Source of the DNA: DASQUP01 sp035641235
GTDB lineage: Bacteria; Actinomycetota; CADDZG01; WHSQ01
Length of the DNA stretch: 14,792 nt
NCBI GenBank assembly: GCA_035641235.1
Contig: DASQUP010000075.1
Coordinates: 1 to 14,792 of the forward strand
Direction of reading: 5' to 3'
Part shown: positions 1-6,023 of the stretch, one piece after another
Numbering within the stretch: the stretch's first letter is position 1
Layout of the letters: the number at the start of each line of letters is the position of its first letter
Translations under genes and position numbers: made by a program
Notes under the pieces: generated by a model
Seen by the model: only the letters and a program-made list of their open reading frames with translations
Told to the model about the DNA's origin: nothing
Database searches by the model: none

Positions 1-496
1 CGAGTTCGTCGGTGTACGAACGGGCGCGGCGGGCTTCTCGTTGCCGCTCGCCCAGTCCCCGGTGCTGCTCGGCCTCGAGCTTCACCCTGCGGGCCTCGTC
101 ACGGAGCACGTTGAACGACTCTTCCTTGGCAACTTTGAGCAATTCACCGGCACTGCCCGGACTGGCCTGCTCGGCCTTTGCTATTTCGCCGGCCTGATCC
201 AGCGATACCTCGCCGCGTGCCAGGGCGTCGCCGACCTCGGGTGCGTCCTTGAGCGCCGCGCCGGTCTCGACCGTCTTCTTCGCCTGACCCGTCGACGTGC
301 CCGACATCCGTGCAACTGCTGCAACATCGTCAATCCTGCTCGCCATCAAGGCGCGCCCGTATGAGGCGAGCTTCTCGATACTGGCGTAGGTGCCCAACAG
401 CCTGCGCGCATCATCGGCGCTGACGATCTCTGGTTGAAGGTTCGAGTTGACCTTCTCGATTAGCTCGACAGCTTCGTCGAGCACAGCGAATTCCAT
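1..496 (-). CDS. DUF222 / HNH endonuclease-family protein, N-terminal part (runs off the window)
   Basis: An open frame on the minus strand starts at ATG 494-496 and stays open to base 1, giving about 165 residues. It is largely helical. Diagnostic stretches are 'ARMSGTSTGQAKKTVETG', 'LARGEVSLDQAGEIAKAE' and 'LLKVAKEESFNVLRDEARR', followed by a charged helix ending 'RQREARRARSYTDEL'. These are typical of the DUF222 (13E12-repeat type) region that precedes a C-terminal HNH nuclease domain in many actinobacterial proteins. The HNH part would lie outside the window, so nuclease activity cannot be confirmed here. The family is often multicopy in actinobacterial genomes and its cellular role is unknown. 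There is no strong ribosome site before the ATG, and a GTG ten codons upstream is an alternative start. It points away from the stress cluster and is probably an unrelated neighbour. Confidence 0.8.
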   Translation of the reverse strand, partial: MEFAVLDEAVELIEKVNSNLQPEIVSADDARRLLGTYASIEKLASYGRALMASRIDDVAAVARMSGTSTGQAKKTVETGAALKDAPEVGDALARGEVSLDQAGEIAKAEQASPGSAGELLKVAKEESFNVLRDEARRVKLEAEQHRGLGERQREARRARSYTDEL

Positions 497-627
497 GATT
501 GAGATTATGAAGAGGGGGTGTGACACAAACTGCTTCTTGGAAGGCCCACCGACGATCTTTTTCGATTTTTCTTCGATCAGCTGGTGCCCAGCGCGCAGCG
601 GACTCCATCAGGATTAGTTGCCACAAG

Positions 628-646
628 GAGGCCTCGCACAGGCCTC
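628..646. repeat. Perfect 7-bp inverted repeat, 5-base loop
   Basis: GAGGCCT (628-634) and AGGCCTC (640-646) flank the loop CGCAC. No T-run follows on either strand, so it is not a classical intrinsic terminator. It could be an operator or an mRNA hairpin in the OsmC leader. Function unknown. Confidence 0.4.
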
Positions 647-709
647 TGTGTCTCAAACAACCCGGCGCAGCGCGACTCCCGACCACGCTCCGGCAGGGCG
701 GCTAGCCCC

Positions 710-732
710 GCCGCGCCCGGACGCGGCGCGGC
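710..732. repeat. Perfect 8-bp GC-rich inverted repeat
   Basis: GCCGCGCC (710-717) pairs with GGCGCGGC (725-732) across a 7-base loop. A competing pairing, CCCGGA (716-721) with TCCGGG (733-738), overlaps it, so the two hairpins are mutually exclusive. It lies about 110 bases before the OsmC start. No T-tract follows. Whether it acts in RNA or DNA is not determinable here. Confidence 0.35.
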
Positions 733-842
733 TCCGGGTCCGAACGTCATCCCCGCAGCAGAGCGAACGGCACTACTCAAAACGTGGCTGCCGGTGGGAC
801 CTTGGAGGCCGATCGTAAAAATCGACCGACGAGGAGACCAAA

Positions 843-1310
843 ATGGAAGCCACGACTAGCCGCGTCACCCAGCCGGCTGCGCGACACAACGATGGTGTCC
901 AAAGGGTCCGGGTGGTCCATCAGGCAAACGACCGGTTCGACATCGTTGTGAGAGGGCATCGCATCACAGTCGACCAGCCCGAAGAGATCGGAGGACAGGA
1001 CACGGCACCGACCCCCACGGAGCTGTTCATCGCCTCCCTCACTGCATGCGTCGGTTTCTATGGCCGGCGTTTCCTCGCCAGGCATCGACTGCCGGACCAC
1101 ATCGAAGTGGACTGCCGGTGGTGGATGGACAAGGCCCCGTCGCGCGTGGGGGCCGCTGAAATATCCGTATCCGTCCCTTATCTGCCTCCGGACAAGGTGG
1201 ACCGCTTTCAGAAAGCGATCGAACACTGCACTGTCCACAACACCCTGGAACGGCCCCCACACGTCGTGATCACCACGACCACCGCCGGCGCCGGGTTCGA
1301 GGTGGCCTGA
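843..1310 (+). CDS. OsmC/Ohr-family thiol peroxidase-like protein
   Basis: This 155-residue protein has the OsmC fold signature. 'TAPTPTELFIASLTACVGFYGRRFL' (around residues 55-78) carries the first conserved cysteine, C69, and 'RFQKAIEHCTVHNTL' carries the second, C129, near the C-terminus. In characterised OsmC/Ohr proteins these two cysteines reduce organic hydroperoxides in the cytoplasm. The exact subfamily (OsmC, Ohr or the YhfA-like group) and substrate cannot be decided from sequence alone. Length is normal for the family. The start ATG at 843 is supported by GAGGAGA about six bases upstream. It is followed after 108 bases by the cupin gene, which has its own box-bearing promoter. A half-matching DevR-like site (GGGAC at 796-800) lies upstream but is too weak to list as an operator. 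Confidence 0.88.
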   Translation: MEATTSRVTQPAARHNDGVQRVRVVHQANDRFDIVVRGHRITVDQPEEIGGQDTAPTPTELFIASLTACVGFYGRRFLARHRLPDHIEVDCRWWMDKAPSRVGAAEISVSVPYLPPDKVDRFQKAIEHCTVHNTLERPPHVVITTTTAGAGFEVA

Positions 1311-1353
1311 CCACTCACAACAAACGAGTCACATCTCTCGGCGGGGCTTTTAT

Positions 1354-1367
1354 GGGCCGTTTGGCCC
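1354..1367. promoter_or_regulatory. DevR-box-like palindrome, perfect copy (upstream of cupin gene)
   Basis: GGGCCGTTTGGCCC has two perfect 5-base arms around a 4-base centre. It lies 51 bases before the cupin ATG at 1419. The spacing nearly equals that of the perfect copy at 2925-2938 (50 bases) from its own gene. The arm geometry GGG(A/C)C-N4-G(T/G)CCC matches that known for mycobacterial DevR/DosR boxes. That the local DevR-like regulator binds it is an inference. Confidence 0.65.
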
Positions 1368-1418
1368 TTCTTTGGGTCTGTCGCGAGCCATGATTCTGAA
1401 ACCCGAAAGGAGGAGCAA

Positions 1419-1784
1419 ATGACCCTACTCACCCCCGTAGACGGCGAACGGCTCCTATCTCGCCTCGAAATCGACCGTATGCCCTGGACTCCTCTCGACG
1501 GGACTCCGGGAGTTTGCAGCAAGACCTTCTGGACGGGCGCCAGAAACGAATCGAGTGCGGGGCTCATGAAACTCGAGCCTGGCGCCCGGATCCCGCAGCA
1601 CCGCCATCGCTTCGCAATGCACCACATGTGGATCGTGGACGGCTATTGCTACGTGGGAGACCAGAGAATGGCCACGGGCTCGTACAACTTTGTCCCGGTA
1701 GGAGCCGACCACTCGGTCACCAAAGCCGGTCCGGACGGCTGCATCATCATGTTTGTGTACGTCTTGACGGCGGAGATGGACTAG
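1419..1784 (+). CDS. Small cupin-domain protein
   Basis: This 121-residue single-domain protein has cupin motif 1 around residues 55-75. The pattern 'PQHRHRFAMHHMWIVDG' supplies H61, H63, H68 and H69 as candidate metal ligands. Motif 2 follows at 'NFVPVGADHSVTKAG', with H98. Cupins of this size are beta-barrel metal-binding enzymes or sensors in the cytoplasm; the substrate is not predictable from sequence. The start ATG at 1419 is well supported by AAAGGAGGAG immediately upstream. Its stop codon overlaps the region of the ribosome site of the CBS-BON gene 18 bases on, so the two are very probably co-transcribed. The perfect DevR-like box at 1354-1367 is placed to drive both. Confidence 0.82.
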   Translation: MTLLTPVDGERLLSRLEIDRMPWTPLDGTPGVCSKTFWTGARNESSAGLMKLEPGARIPQHRHRFAMHHMWIVDGYCYVGDQRMATGSYNFVPVGADHSVTKAGPDGCIIMFVYVLTAEMD

Positions 1785-1802
1785 GGAGATGAACCAACCG
1801 CG

Positions 1803-2399
1803 GTGAGAGCCAAAGACATCATGTCGGCGCCGGTCGTCACCGTCCGGCCCGAAACACGCGTGAAGGACGTTGCGGCTCTGCTGATTGAACGCGAGATCGG
1901 GGCGGTCCCCGTCGTCAATGATGATGAGGAGCTTGTCGGTATCGTCAGCGAGGCCGATCTCGTGCGGCTCGAGGAAATTCCCGACCCGCGTATGCAGATC
2001 ACCGACGTCCCGCATTTCGCTGCTGGGGCTCCGCGGACCGCCGCCGAGGTGATGACGGCCGAGGTAATAGCGCTCTCGGAGAGGGCCGGCGTGGCGGAGG
2101 TCGCCCGGGTGATGGTGGAACGAGCAATCAAACACGTACCGATCGTCACCAACGGCCGTCTGGTGGGGATCGTTGCGCGCAGAGACGTGCTACGAGTACT
2201 CGCCCGCAGGGACGAGCTGATCGCTGAGGACCTTGTCAATCTGCTCGGGGATGAGGCGCTTGTCCTCGGACCAGTCGGCGTCGACGTATCCGACGGGATC
2301 GTCACGCTCGACGGTCCGGAGGACCCCAAGGATCGGCGTCTTGCGGAGGTGTTGGCCAGGAGTGTTCCCGGCGTCGTCGCGGTGAGGTTCTCTGACTGA
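1803..2399 (+). CDS. CBS-CBS-BON protein
   Basis: This 198-residue protein begins 'RAKDIMSAPVVTVRPETRV' (first CBS motif, about residues 1-58). The second CBS motif starts at 'AAEVMTAEVIALSERAGV' (about 79-138), with 'IKHVPIVTNGRLVGIVARRDVLRVLAR'. A compact BON domain follows (about 140-198: 'VDVSDGIVTLDG', then 'VPGVVAVRFSD' at the end). Tandem CBS motifs form a Bateman module that usually binds adenine nucleotides. BON modules elsewhere bind membranes or ligands, but no signal peptide is visible, so this one is probably cytoplasmic. The start is GTG at 1803, preceded at some distance by AGGGAGATG overlapping the cupin stop. The architecture repeats that of the gene at 10971. It resembles Mycobacterium Hrp1 (a DosR-regulated CBS protein) only in the CBS part. 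Confidence 0.85.
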   Translation: MRAKDIMSAPVVTVRPETRVKDVAALLIEREIGAVPVVNDDEELVGIVSEADLVRLEEIPDPRMQITDVPHFAAGAPRTAAEVMTAEVIALSERAGVAEVARVMVERAIKHVPIVTNGRLVGIVARRDVLRVLARRDELIAEDLVNLLGDEALVLGPVGVDVSDGIVTLDGPEDPKDRRLAEVLARSVPGVVAVRFSD

Positions 2400-2400
2400 G

Positions 2401-2874
2401 TTAGGAGCTTTCGGACTCTCGATCTACGAGTGCCTCGGCGGCGGCAACCACGACTTCTGCTCTGCTAGTGCCGCCTACAATCGCAATAGGCCCCTCGATC
2501 TCCACTTCGTCCATATCCCGCTCCACGACGATTACTCCCGGAGAAATACCGCAACCGGCGCAGAACGCAATCGGAAGCTGACCGCTGCTCAAACGGTGGT
2601 CGGGATCGATCATCACGACGGCGACATCGGAGGCCAGACGTTCGTCACACGCATGCCCCGCTGCGACCAATGGGCAAGACACCATCGGAGGCCCATCACA
2701 GAATTGGGTTCTCCATCCCACCTGGGCGAATGCAGCCGTCAACTCCAGGCGCTTGTCCTCGGGGAATGCGACCAACAACACGTCTCGAGCAGTGATCTTC
2801 GACGCGTCTTGCACTGCGAGGTCGCCGAGTGCCGCGGCCCTTCCCTTCGTTGCGACCTTCTGCGATTTGGTCAT
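2401..2874 (-). CDS. Cysteine-rich receiver-like protein (paralogue of the gene at 11723)
   Basis: This 157-residue protein has a lysine-rich N-terminal tail of about 28 residues. A receiver-like alpha/beta core then opens with 'DVLLVAFPEDKRLELTAAFAQVGW'. Next is the block C59-D-GPP-x4-C67-PL-x7-C76, then 'SDVAVVMIDP' as a predicted strand. A second pair, C105-AG-C108, follows, with 'PGVIVVE' as another strand. The protein at 11723 shares the order DVL-V, C-x-GP, C-x-L, C, (A/S)DV-V-D, so the two are paralogues. The acidic phospho-acceptor pocket of true receivers is not evident. The cysteines suggest a redox, zinc or iron-sulfur site (inference). I recognise no characterised relative. AGGAGGT sits 6 bases before the ATG. 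A perfect DevR-like box lies 50 bases upstream. It ends 1 base after the convergent CBS-BON stop. Confidence 0.75.
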   Translation of the reverse strand: MTKSQKVATKGRAAALGDLAVQDASKITARDVLLVAFPEDKRLELTAAFAQVGWRTQFCDGPPMVSCPLVAAGHACDERLASDVAVVMIDPDHRLSSGQLPIAFCAGCGISPGVIVVERDMDEVEIEGPIAIVGGTSRAEVVVAAAEALVDRESESS

Positions 2875-2924
2875 GCCGCTTACCTCCTGGGGGCGAGCAT
2901 CCTTGAAGCCCAGGCGGGAATGTA

Positions 2925-2938
2925 GGGCCGTTCGGCCC
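2925..2938. promoter_or_regulatory. DevR-box-like palindrome, perfect copy (upstream of minus-strand Cys-rich gene)
   Basis: GGGCCGTTCGGCCC has perfect 5-base arms and lies 50 bases before the minus-strand start at 2874. Read toward that gene it is followed directly by TACATT. Position and sequence match the copy at 1354, which argues for a shared operator rather than chance. Confidence 0.65.
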
Positions 2939-2953
2939 GCGTGCGACTAGCCG

Positions 2954-2978
2954 AGGGGGCCCTCTCCGGGGGCCCCTT
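2954..2978. repeat. GC-rich hairpin between divergent promoters
   Basis: Bases 2954-2961 pair with 2971-2978 (core GGGGCC/GGCCCC, with one G-T pair and one A-T pair outside it) across a 9-base loop. It sits midway between the boxes at 2925 and 3011 in a divergent intergenic region. No T-run follows. It may insulate the two promoters or be incidental in G/C-rich DNA. Confidence 0.35.
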
Positions 2979-3010
2979 ACGGCATCGGCCCCACAGCCCG
3001 ATCAGGCGAT

Positions 3011-3024
3011 GGGCCGAAGGGCTC
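3011..3024. promoter_or_regulatory. DevR-box-like palindrome, one mismatch (upstream of hemerythrin-fold gene)
   Basis: GGGCCGAAGGGCTC has one mismatch in the right arm compared with GGGCC-N4-GGCCC. It faces the plus-strand gene, 103 bases before its preferred GTG start at 3128 and 58-67 bases before the alternative starts at 3083 and 3092. Confidence 0.4.
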
Positions 3025-3127
3025 TATCGTGGGACCCCAAAAGCCGGGAAGATGTAGGTGGCTATCCCCAGCGGGGCGATAGGTGGTGGGGATGAAACTA
3101 CGGCTTGAGTGCCGGGAGGTGGCTGCG

Positions 3128-3628
3128 GTGGACACAGGTGCTGACAGCATTCAGGCGAGCCGTCGAGATCTCGTGGATCACCTCGACGAGCACGTCCGGA
3201 GGATTTCGAGGGGCGGTGGGATCGAAACCGCCATCGACGAGGTCCGGCTCTTCCTTCAGCAGGAACTAATACCTCTTGTGGAAGCGGGTGAGTCGAAGCT
3301 GAGGTCAGCAATCCAACGCATGGATTCCTCGACTCTAGCGGTGTCGGCGATGTCGTTGGAGCTCGATCTAATCCGGCGCTATGTGCGCGACATCGAGGAA
3401 ATCTTCTACAAACTCGAAACGGGCACGAGCAGTGACGAAACCGATGACCGGCTAGCTGAGAAGGCCATCCGGCTGCAGGCCGTCGTTGAGCTATACGTGG
3501 CCAAGGAGTTGGGCGTCTACCTGCCGGCTCTCGAGGACGAACTGCCCGATGAGGAAAGACGGCAAATCTTGGACGCGCTGGCCGCCGGACGCCGTGTCAT
3601 CAAACTGCCCGACTACGAACGTGTGTAA
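3128..3628 (+). CDS. Hemerythrin-fold (HHE-like) protein lacking the histidine ligands
   Basis: This is a 166-residue, all-helical, acidic protein. It aligns without gaps to the C-terminal hemerythrin domain of the P-type ATPase at 8555. The matching pairs are 'FLQQELIPLVE' with 'FLEDVVLPHEK', 'SAMSLELDLIRRYVRDIEEI' with 'ATMSREHLEIRHLVRLYGSI', and 'LYVAKELGVYLPALED' with 'LHIAQEEESYLTLLED'. Every ATPase histidine in the aligned core is replaced: H676, H705, H710, H743 and H749 become L50, L79, R84, Q117 and Y123. A di-iron centre is therefore unlikely, and a structural or regulatory role is possible (inference). I chose GTG 3128 because GGGAGG (3114-3119) lies 8 bases upstream. GTG 3083 and ATG 3092 would add 15 or 12 residues. 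A long hairpin follows the stop by two bases. Confidence 0.65.
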   Translation: MDTGADSIQASRRDLVDHLDEHVRRISRGGGIETAIDEVRLFLQQELIPLVEAGESKLRSAIQRMDSSTLAVSAMSLELDLIRRYVRDIEEIFYKLETGTSSDETDDRLAEKAIRLQAVVELYVAKELGVYLPALEDELPDEERRQILDALAAGRRVIKLPDYERV

Positions 3629-3630
3629 CT

Positions 3631-3679
3631 GAACTGTACGCACTCAGTCACGGTATGCGTGACCCAGTGCGGACAGTTC
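3631..3679. terminator. Long interrupted hairpin directly after the stop codon, probable terminator
   Basis: The stem reads GAACTGT-a-CGCACT-ca-GTCACG, loop GTATG, then CGTGAC-cc-AGTGCG-g-ACAGTTC. That gives 19 paired positions with one 1x1 and one 2x2 internal mismatch. It starts two bases after the TAA at 3626-3628. No T-run follows, which is common for actinobacterial terminators. The regular, nearly symmetric stem could instead be a cruciform or a protein site, or could shield the mRNA 3' end. Confidence 0.55.
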
Positions 3680-3751
3680 GCGCCCAGATCTCGCCGAGGG
3701 CTATATGCTCGCCTCGAGGAGGTCCTCGGGACCTAACACGCCCAAACGCTG

Positions 3752-3991
3752 ATGAGCTATCTGCCCTCGGAGAAACCCACGGAGTTGGCGACAAAGACCG
3801 ACGTCGCCGACCTCGGAGCGCGGCTGGAGCAGCGGATGGACCGGATCGAAGGGCGCATGGACAAGTTCGACGACCGCCTTCACGACCTTCACGGCGCGCT
3901 CCGCGAGCAGACGCGTACCTTCGTGATTTCGTCGATCAGCTCGATGGTCGCGCTGGCAGCAGCTGCTTTCGCTGCCGGGTCTCTCACATAG
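3752..3991 (+). CDS. Small coiled-coil protein with C-terminal membrane segment
   Basis: This 79-residue protein is in two parts. Residues about 12-55 are a charged heptad-like helix ('LGARLEQRMDRIEGRMDKFDDRLHDL' region) with repeated Arg/Asp/Met spacing. Residues about 58-79 are a hydrophobic stretch ('ISSISSMVALAAAAFAAGSLT') suited to one membrane pass or a membrane-anchored tail. Such short coiled-coil plus tail proteins are common in actinobacteria, usually without known function. They probably oligomerise at the membrane (inference). No good ribosome site precedes ATG 3752; GGAGG at 3718-3722 is too far away. A TTG about 11 codons in is an alternative start. The coding periodicity and the soluble-to-hydrophobic layout still make this a likely real gene. 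Confidence 0.55.
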   Translation: MSYLPSEKPTELATKTDVADLGARLEQRMDRIEGRMDKFDDRLHDLHGALREQTRTFVISSISSMVALAAAAFAAGSLT

Positions 3992-4018
3992 CTCCGGTCC
4001 AACGCCCTCTTGCTAGAC

Positions 4019-4032
4019 GGGCCCTTTGGTCT
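4019..4032. promoter_or_regulatory. DevR-box-like site, distal member of a pair
   Basis: GGGCCCTTTGGTCT has a perfect left arm and a weak right arm. Together with the site at 4043-4056 it forms a larger inverted repeat: GGGCCCTTTGGT (4019-4030) against ACCAAAAGGCCC (4045-4056), 11 of 12 complementary, 14 bases apart. Paired boxes are known at strong DevR promoters in mycobacteria; here binding is inferred. Confidence 0.45.
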
Positions 4033-4042
4033 GTCCACGGCT

Positions 4043-4056
4043 CCACCAAAAGGCCC
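4043..4056. promoter_or_regulatory. DevR-box-like site, proximal member of a pair
   Basis: On the plus strand this reads CCACCAAAAGGCCC; the other strand gives GGGCCTTTTGGTGG, with one strong arm. Its right edge is 54 bases before ATG 4111, in line with the 50-59 base spacing at three other genes. This independently supports 4111 as the intended start of the CBS gene. Confidence 0.45.
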
Positions 4057-4094
4057 TAGGTGCGTCCCCTCGATGTGGCGATGATCCTCCCAAA

Positions 4095-4100
4095 AGGAGG
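4095..4100 (+). promoter_or_regulatory. Strong Shine-Dalgarno site pointing at ATG 4111
   Basis: AGGAGG lies in the context CAAAAGGAGGG and is 10 bases before ATG 4111. It is among the best ribosome sites in the window. Yet the frame it serves stops after five codons, which is the main argument for a frameshift in the following gene. Confidence 0.6.
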
Positions 4101-4110
4101 GATTCACTCA

Positions 4111-4496
4111 ATGATGCGGGGAAGCTGAACACCAGACCGCTCGTCGGAATCGTGTGGCGGGCCGACGTTGCAAGTGCAGTCGCTCTCATGCTCGACAAGA
4201 ACATCAGCGCCCTGGGGGTCTACTCCACCGACGGACATCAGCTGATGGGCATCCTTACCGAGCGCGATGTCACACGCGTCGTCGCAGATAAGAGCGATCC
4301 CGCCAATGTCCGCGTCGGAGATGCTATGAGCTACTCGCCCGTGACGGTGGAGGGATCGGTTACCGCGCCCGAGGCGGCCGAGATGATGCGCCACGGTCAC
4401 ATCAGGCACCTCATCATTCGGGAGGCGGGGTCCGATCGCATCATCTCGATCAGAGACCTGCTGGAGGCAGACTTCCTCGACCCGCGAAGGAACTGA
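4111..4496 (+). CDS. CBS-pair protein with apparent one-base frameshift at its start
   Basis: The body encodes a single Bateman pair. CBS1 is 'LNTRPLVGIVWRADVASAV' to 'LMGILTERDVTRVVADKS'; CBS2 is 'VRVGDAMSYSPVTVEGSV' to 'RIISIRDLLEADFL'. Such modules usually bind adenine nucleotides. The ATG at 4111 has an excellent ribosome site, but its frame reads MMRGS and stops at 4126-4128. The CBS frame is offset by one base. A fifth G in the G-run at 4118-4121 would give MMRGKLNTRPL and a normal protein of about 128 residues. In the CBS frame the only other starts are TTG 4026, inside the box pair, or GTG 4152, inside CBS1. Either the sequence has a homopolymer error or the gene is disrupted or slippage-controlled. 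It ends about 20 bases from the convergent glycosyltransferase stop. Confidence 0.7.
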
Positions 4497-4517
4497 CTGC
4501 GCTCCGCTCCGACGAAA

Positions 4518-5951
4518 TCAGATGTTCAGTAGCCCGGATATCAGATCCAGGTACTGCATCAGGTGGCGCGGCCCGAGGAATTCGTCGCGAATCCGGCCCT
4601 GGGCTTCCGCTCCAATGGATGCGGCGCGCCGGGGATCGTTGAGTAGTTCCGCGATCAGACCACCGAAGGTCTCGAGATCACCGGGGTCGGCGAGTAGCAG
4701 CCCGGTGCGCCCGTCGATTATCTGTTCTTGGATTCCACCCACCTTGCTCGCCACGACCGGTCGCGCCTTCCACATTGCTTCCGACACCGTGAGACCGAAA
4801 CCCTCGGCCAGGCTCTTCTGCACCACGACCGACGCTCGCCTCTGTAGTGCATTCACCATCGCAGCGTTCTCCTCGCCGTCCTCCATGGGGAGAAGGACGA
4901 GGTGAATTCGTTCGCGCGCCTCGTTTGGCATCGATTTCCACGCGGCCAGTGACTCGTTCAGGACCTCGGCACCCTCGGGATCGTCGTCCACCGCGTACAC
5001 GTCGGGGCCCGCCATAACGAGGTGTGCATCGGTGTTGGGGGCAACGTATTTGGCGAACCCTTCGATCACTCCGACGGGATCCTTGAGCCGGTCCCAGCGC
5101 GACACCTGCACGACCAAAGGAACATCCGGCGGAGGTGGAGGCCCGCCGTCGTGAAGATTTGCCTGCCTCACCACCGTGCCGGGACTGCCATCCTCTCGAA
5201 GGAATGTGGCCGGAGCCTCGGGTTCGGAATCGATTAGTCCCGCGGCCGACAGAATGGAGTGGACGGAACTCGGATCGAGGTCCTGGTTCTTTGGGGAGAA
5301 CGCGTCGATGGATGGTGGGATGACGACGATCTTGTCTCCGTGGAGTTCCTCCCAGGCGAATGCACGACGAGAGAAAACGTACCTGTCCGCAGGTGAAACC
5401 ATTGGGCGGAGGAAGTCCCATGCCCGGCGGGCATGGTCGTTTGGCGTGTCCAAGCCCACGTGGCACCGCCAGATGACCGCGCCGACAGCCTCCTTGGCGC
5501 GAACGCATAGTCCGGCCGTCTGAGGGTCGTGCAGGATCACGACGTCGTCGCCTCTGAACAACGAAATGAGCTCTTCGGCATTTCGATTCATCACCGATCC
5601 GTAGACTTCGAGCTCGCGCGCACCGAGTGGCCCTCCGTCCCCCGGCGCCCCGTGCAGGTTGTTGTGGATCCTTTTGGTAACGCTGAAGAACTCCGGAGCC
5701 CCGTCGATGACAGCCCAGCGCGCATCGACTCCAGCGCCATGGGCATATGCGAGGAGCGAGCGCAGTAGCTCTGCCACTCCCCCGCCGCGGGCCGTGGAGT
5801 TCACGTTCCATACGATGCGGCCGGCGAATAAGTCTTGGGCCCGCCTGATTGCCGTCTGGAATGCCCTATAACGATCCCGATCCAGCACATGCTCGAACCT
5901 CTCGGGGTCAAGGGATCCAATCGGAACCTCGGTGACTACGGTCATTCCCAC
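4518..5951 (-). CDS. TreT-like GT4-family glycosyltransferase (trehalose synthase type)
   Basis: This 477-residue GT-B glycosyltransferase has the N-domain signature 'IVWNVNSTARGGGVAELLRSLL' (around 46-67), 'KRIHNNLHG' and 'VVILHDPQTAGL' (137-148), typical of TreT-like trehalose glycosyltransferases. The C-domain carries 'VVQVSRWDRLKDP' (R285, K290) and the EX7E element E383-GFGLTVS-E391 of retaining GT4 enzymes. TreT joins NDP-glucose and glucose to make trehalose, a compatible solute. Actinobacterial members are not all proven to do this, so the acceptor is uncertain. A proline/glycine-rich insert at about 240-276 distinguishes it from the shorter archaeal TreT. I chose GTG 5951 because GAGGT sits 5-6 bases upstream; ATG 5945 is an alternative. 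It is divergent from the sensor kinase across 72 bases with no clear DevR-like box. Confidence 0.82.
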   Translation of the reverse strand: MGMTVVTEVPIGSLDPERFEHVLDRDRYRAFQTAIRRAQDLFAGRIVWNVNSTARGGGVAELLRSLLAYAHGAGVDARWAVIDGAPEFFSVTKRIHNNLHGAPGDGGPLGARELEVYGSVMNRNAEELISLFRGDDVVILHDPQTAGLCVRAKEAVGAVIWRCHVGLDTPNDHARRAWDFLRPMVSPADRYVFSRRAFAWEELHGDKIVVIPPSIDAFSPKNQDLDPSSVHSILSAAGLIDSEPEAPATFLREDGSPGTVVRQANLHDGGPPPPPDVPLVVQVSRWDRLKDPVGVIEGFAKYVAPNTDAHLVMAGPDVYAVDDDPEGAEVLNESLAAWKSMPNEARERIHLVLLPMEDGEENAAMVNALQRRASVVVQKSLAEGFGLTVSEAMWKARPVVASKVGGIQEQIIDGRTGLLLADPGDLETFGGLIAELLNDPRRAASIGAEAQGRIRDEFLGPRHLMQYLDLISGLLNI

Positions 5952-6023
5952 GTTTTACCTCACGGCGTCCCATGACTCCCGGTAATCTGCCGCCGGCACA
6001 ATCGCGAAAAGTAGGATCGAGTC

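Larger units (their letters stand above)
497..842. other. 346-base intergenic region, no credible gene
   Basis: This gap lies between the divergent DUF222 gene and the OsmC gene. Several short open frames cross it in different frames, but none has family-like sequence or a good ribosome site. It contains two GC-rich inverted repeats (listed separately) and, at its right end, the GAGGAGA ribosome site of the OsmC gene. It must also hold the promoters of both flanking genes, but I could not assign -10 or -35 elements with confidence. Confidence 0.6.

Noticed and set aside
1..496. DUF222/HNH gene as evidence of a mobile element
   Set aside because: The family is a common multicopy chromosomal gene in actinobacteria; no terminal repeats, transposase or target duplication were seen.
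796..809. GGGACCTTGGAGGC upstream of the OsmC gene as an operator
   Set aside because: Only the left arm matches; the right arm has too many mismatches for a confident call.
3720..3734. AGGTCC-TCG-GGACCT inverted repeat before the coiled-coil gene as a DevR-like box
   Set aside because: The arms have the opposite polarity (GGTCC...GGACC) and a 3-base centre, and it lies only 17 bases from the ATG, so it does not match the box seen elsewhere.
4026..4110. TTG at 4026 as the CBS gene start
   Set aside because: It lies inside the paired box region and would add residues unlike any CBS protein, while a strong ribosome site points to 4111.
4678..5811. 377-codon minus-strand frame overlapping the glycosyltransferase
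   Set aside because: It is in another frame of the same strand, Arg/Gly-rich with no family motif; the 4518-5951 frame carries the GT4 signatures.
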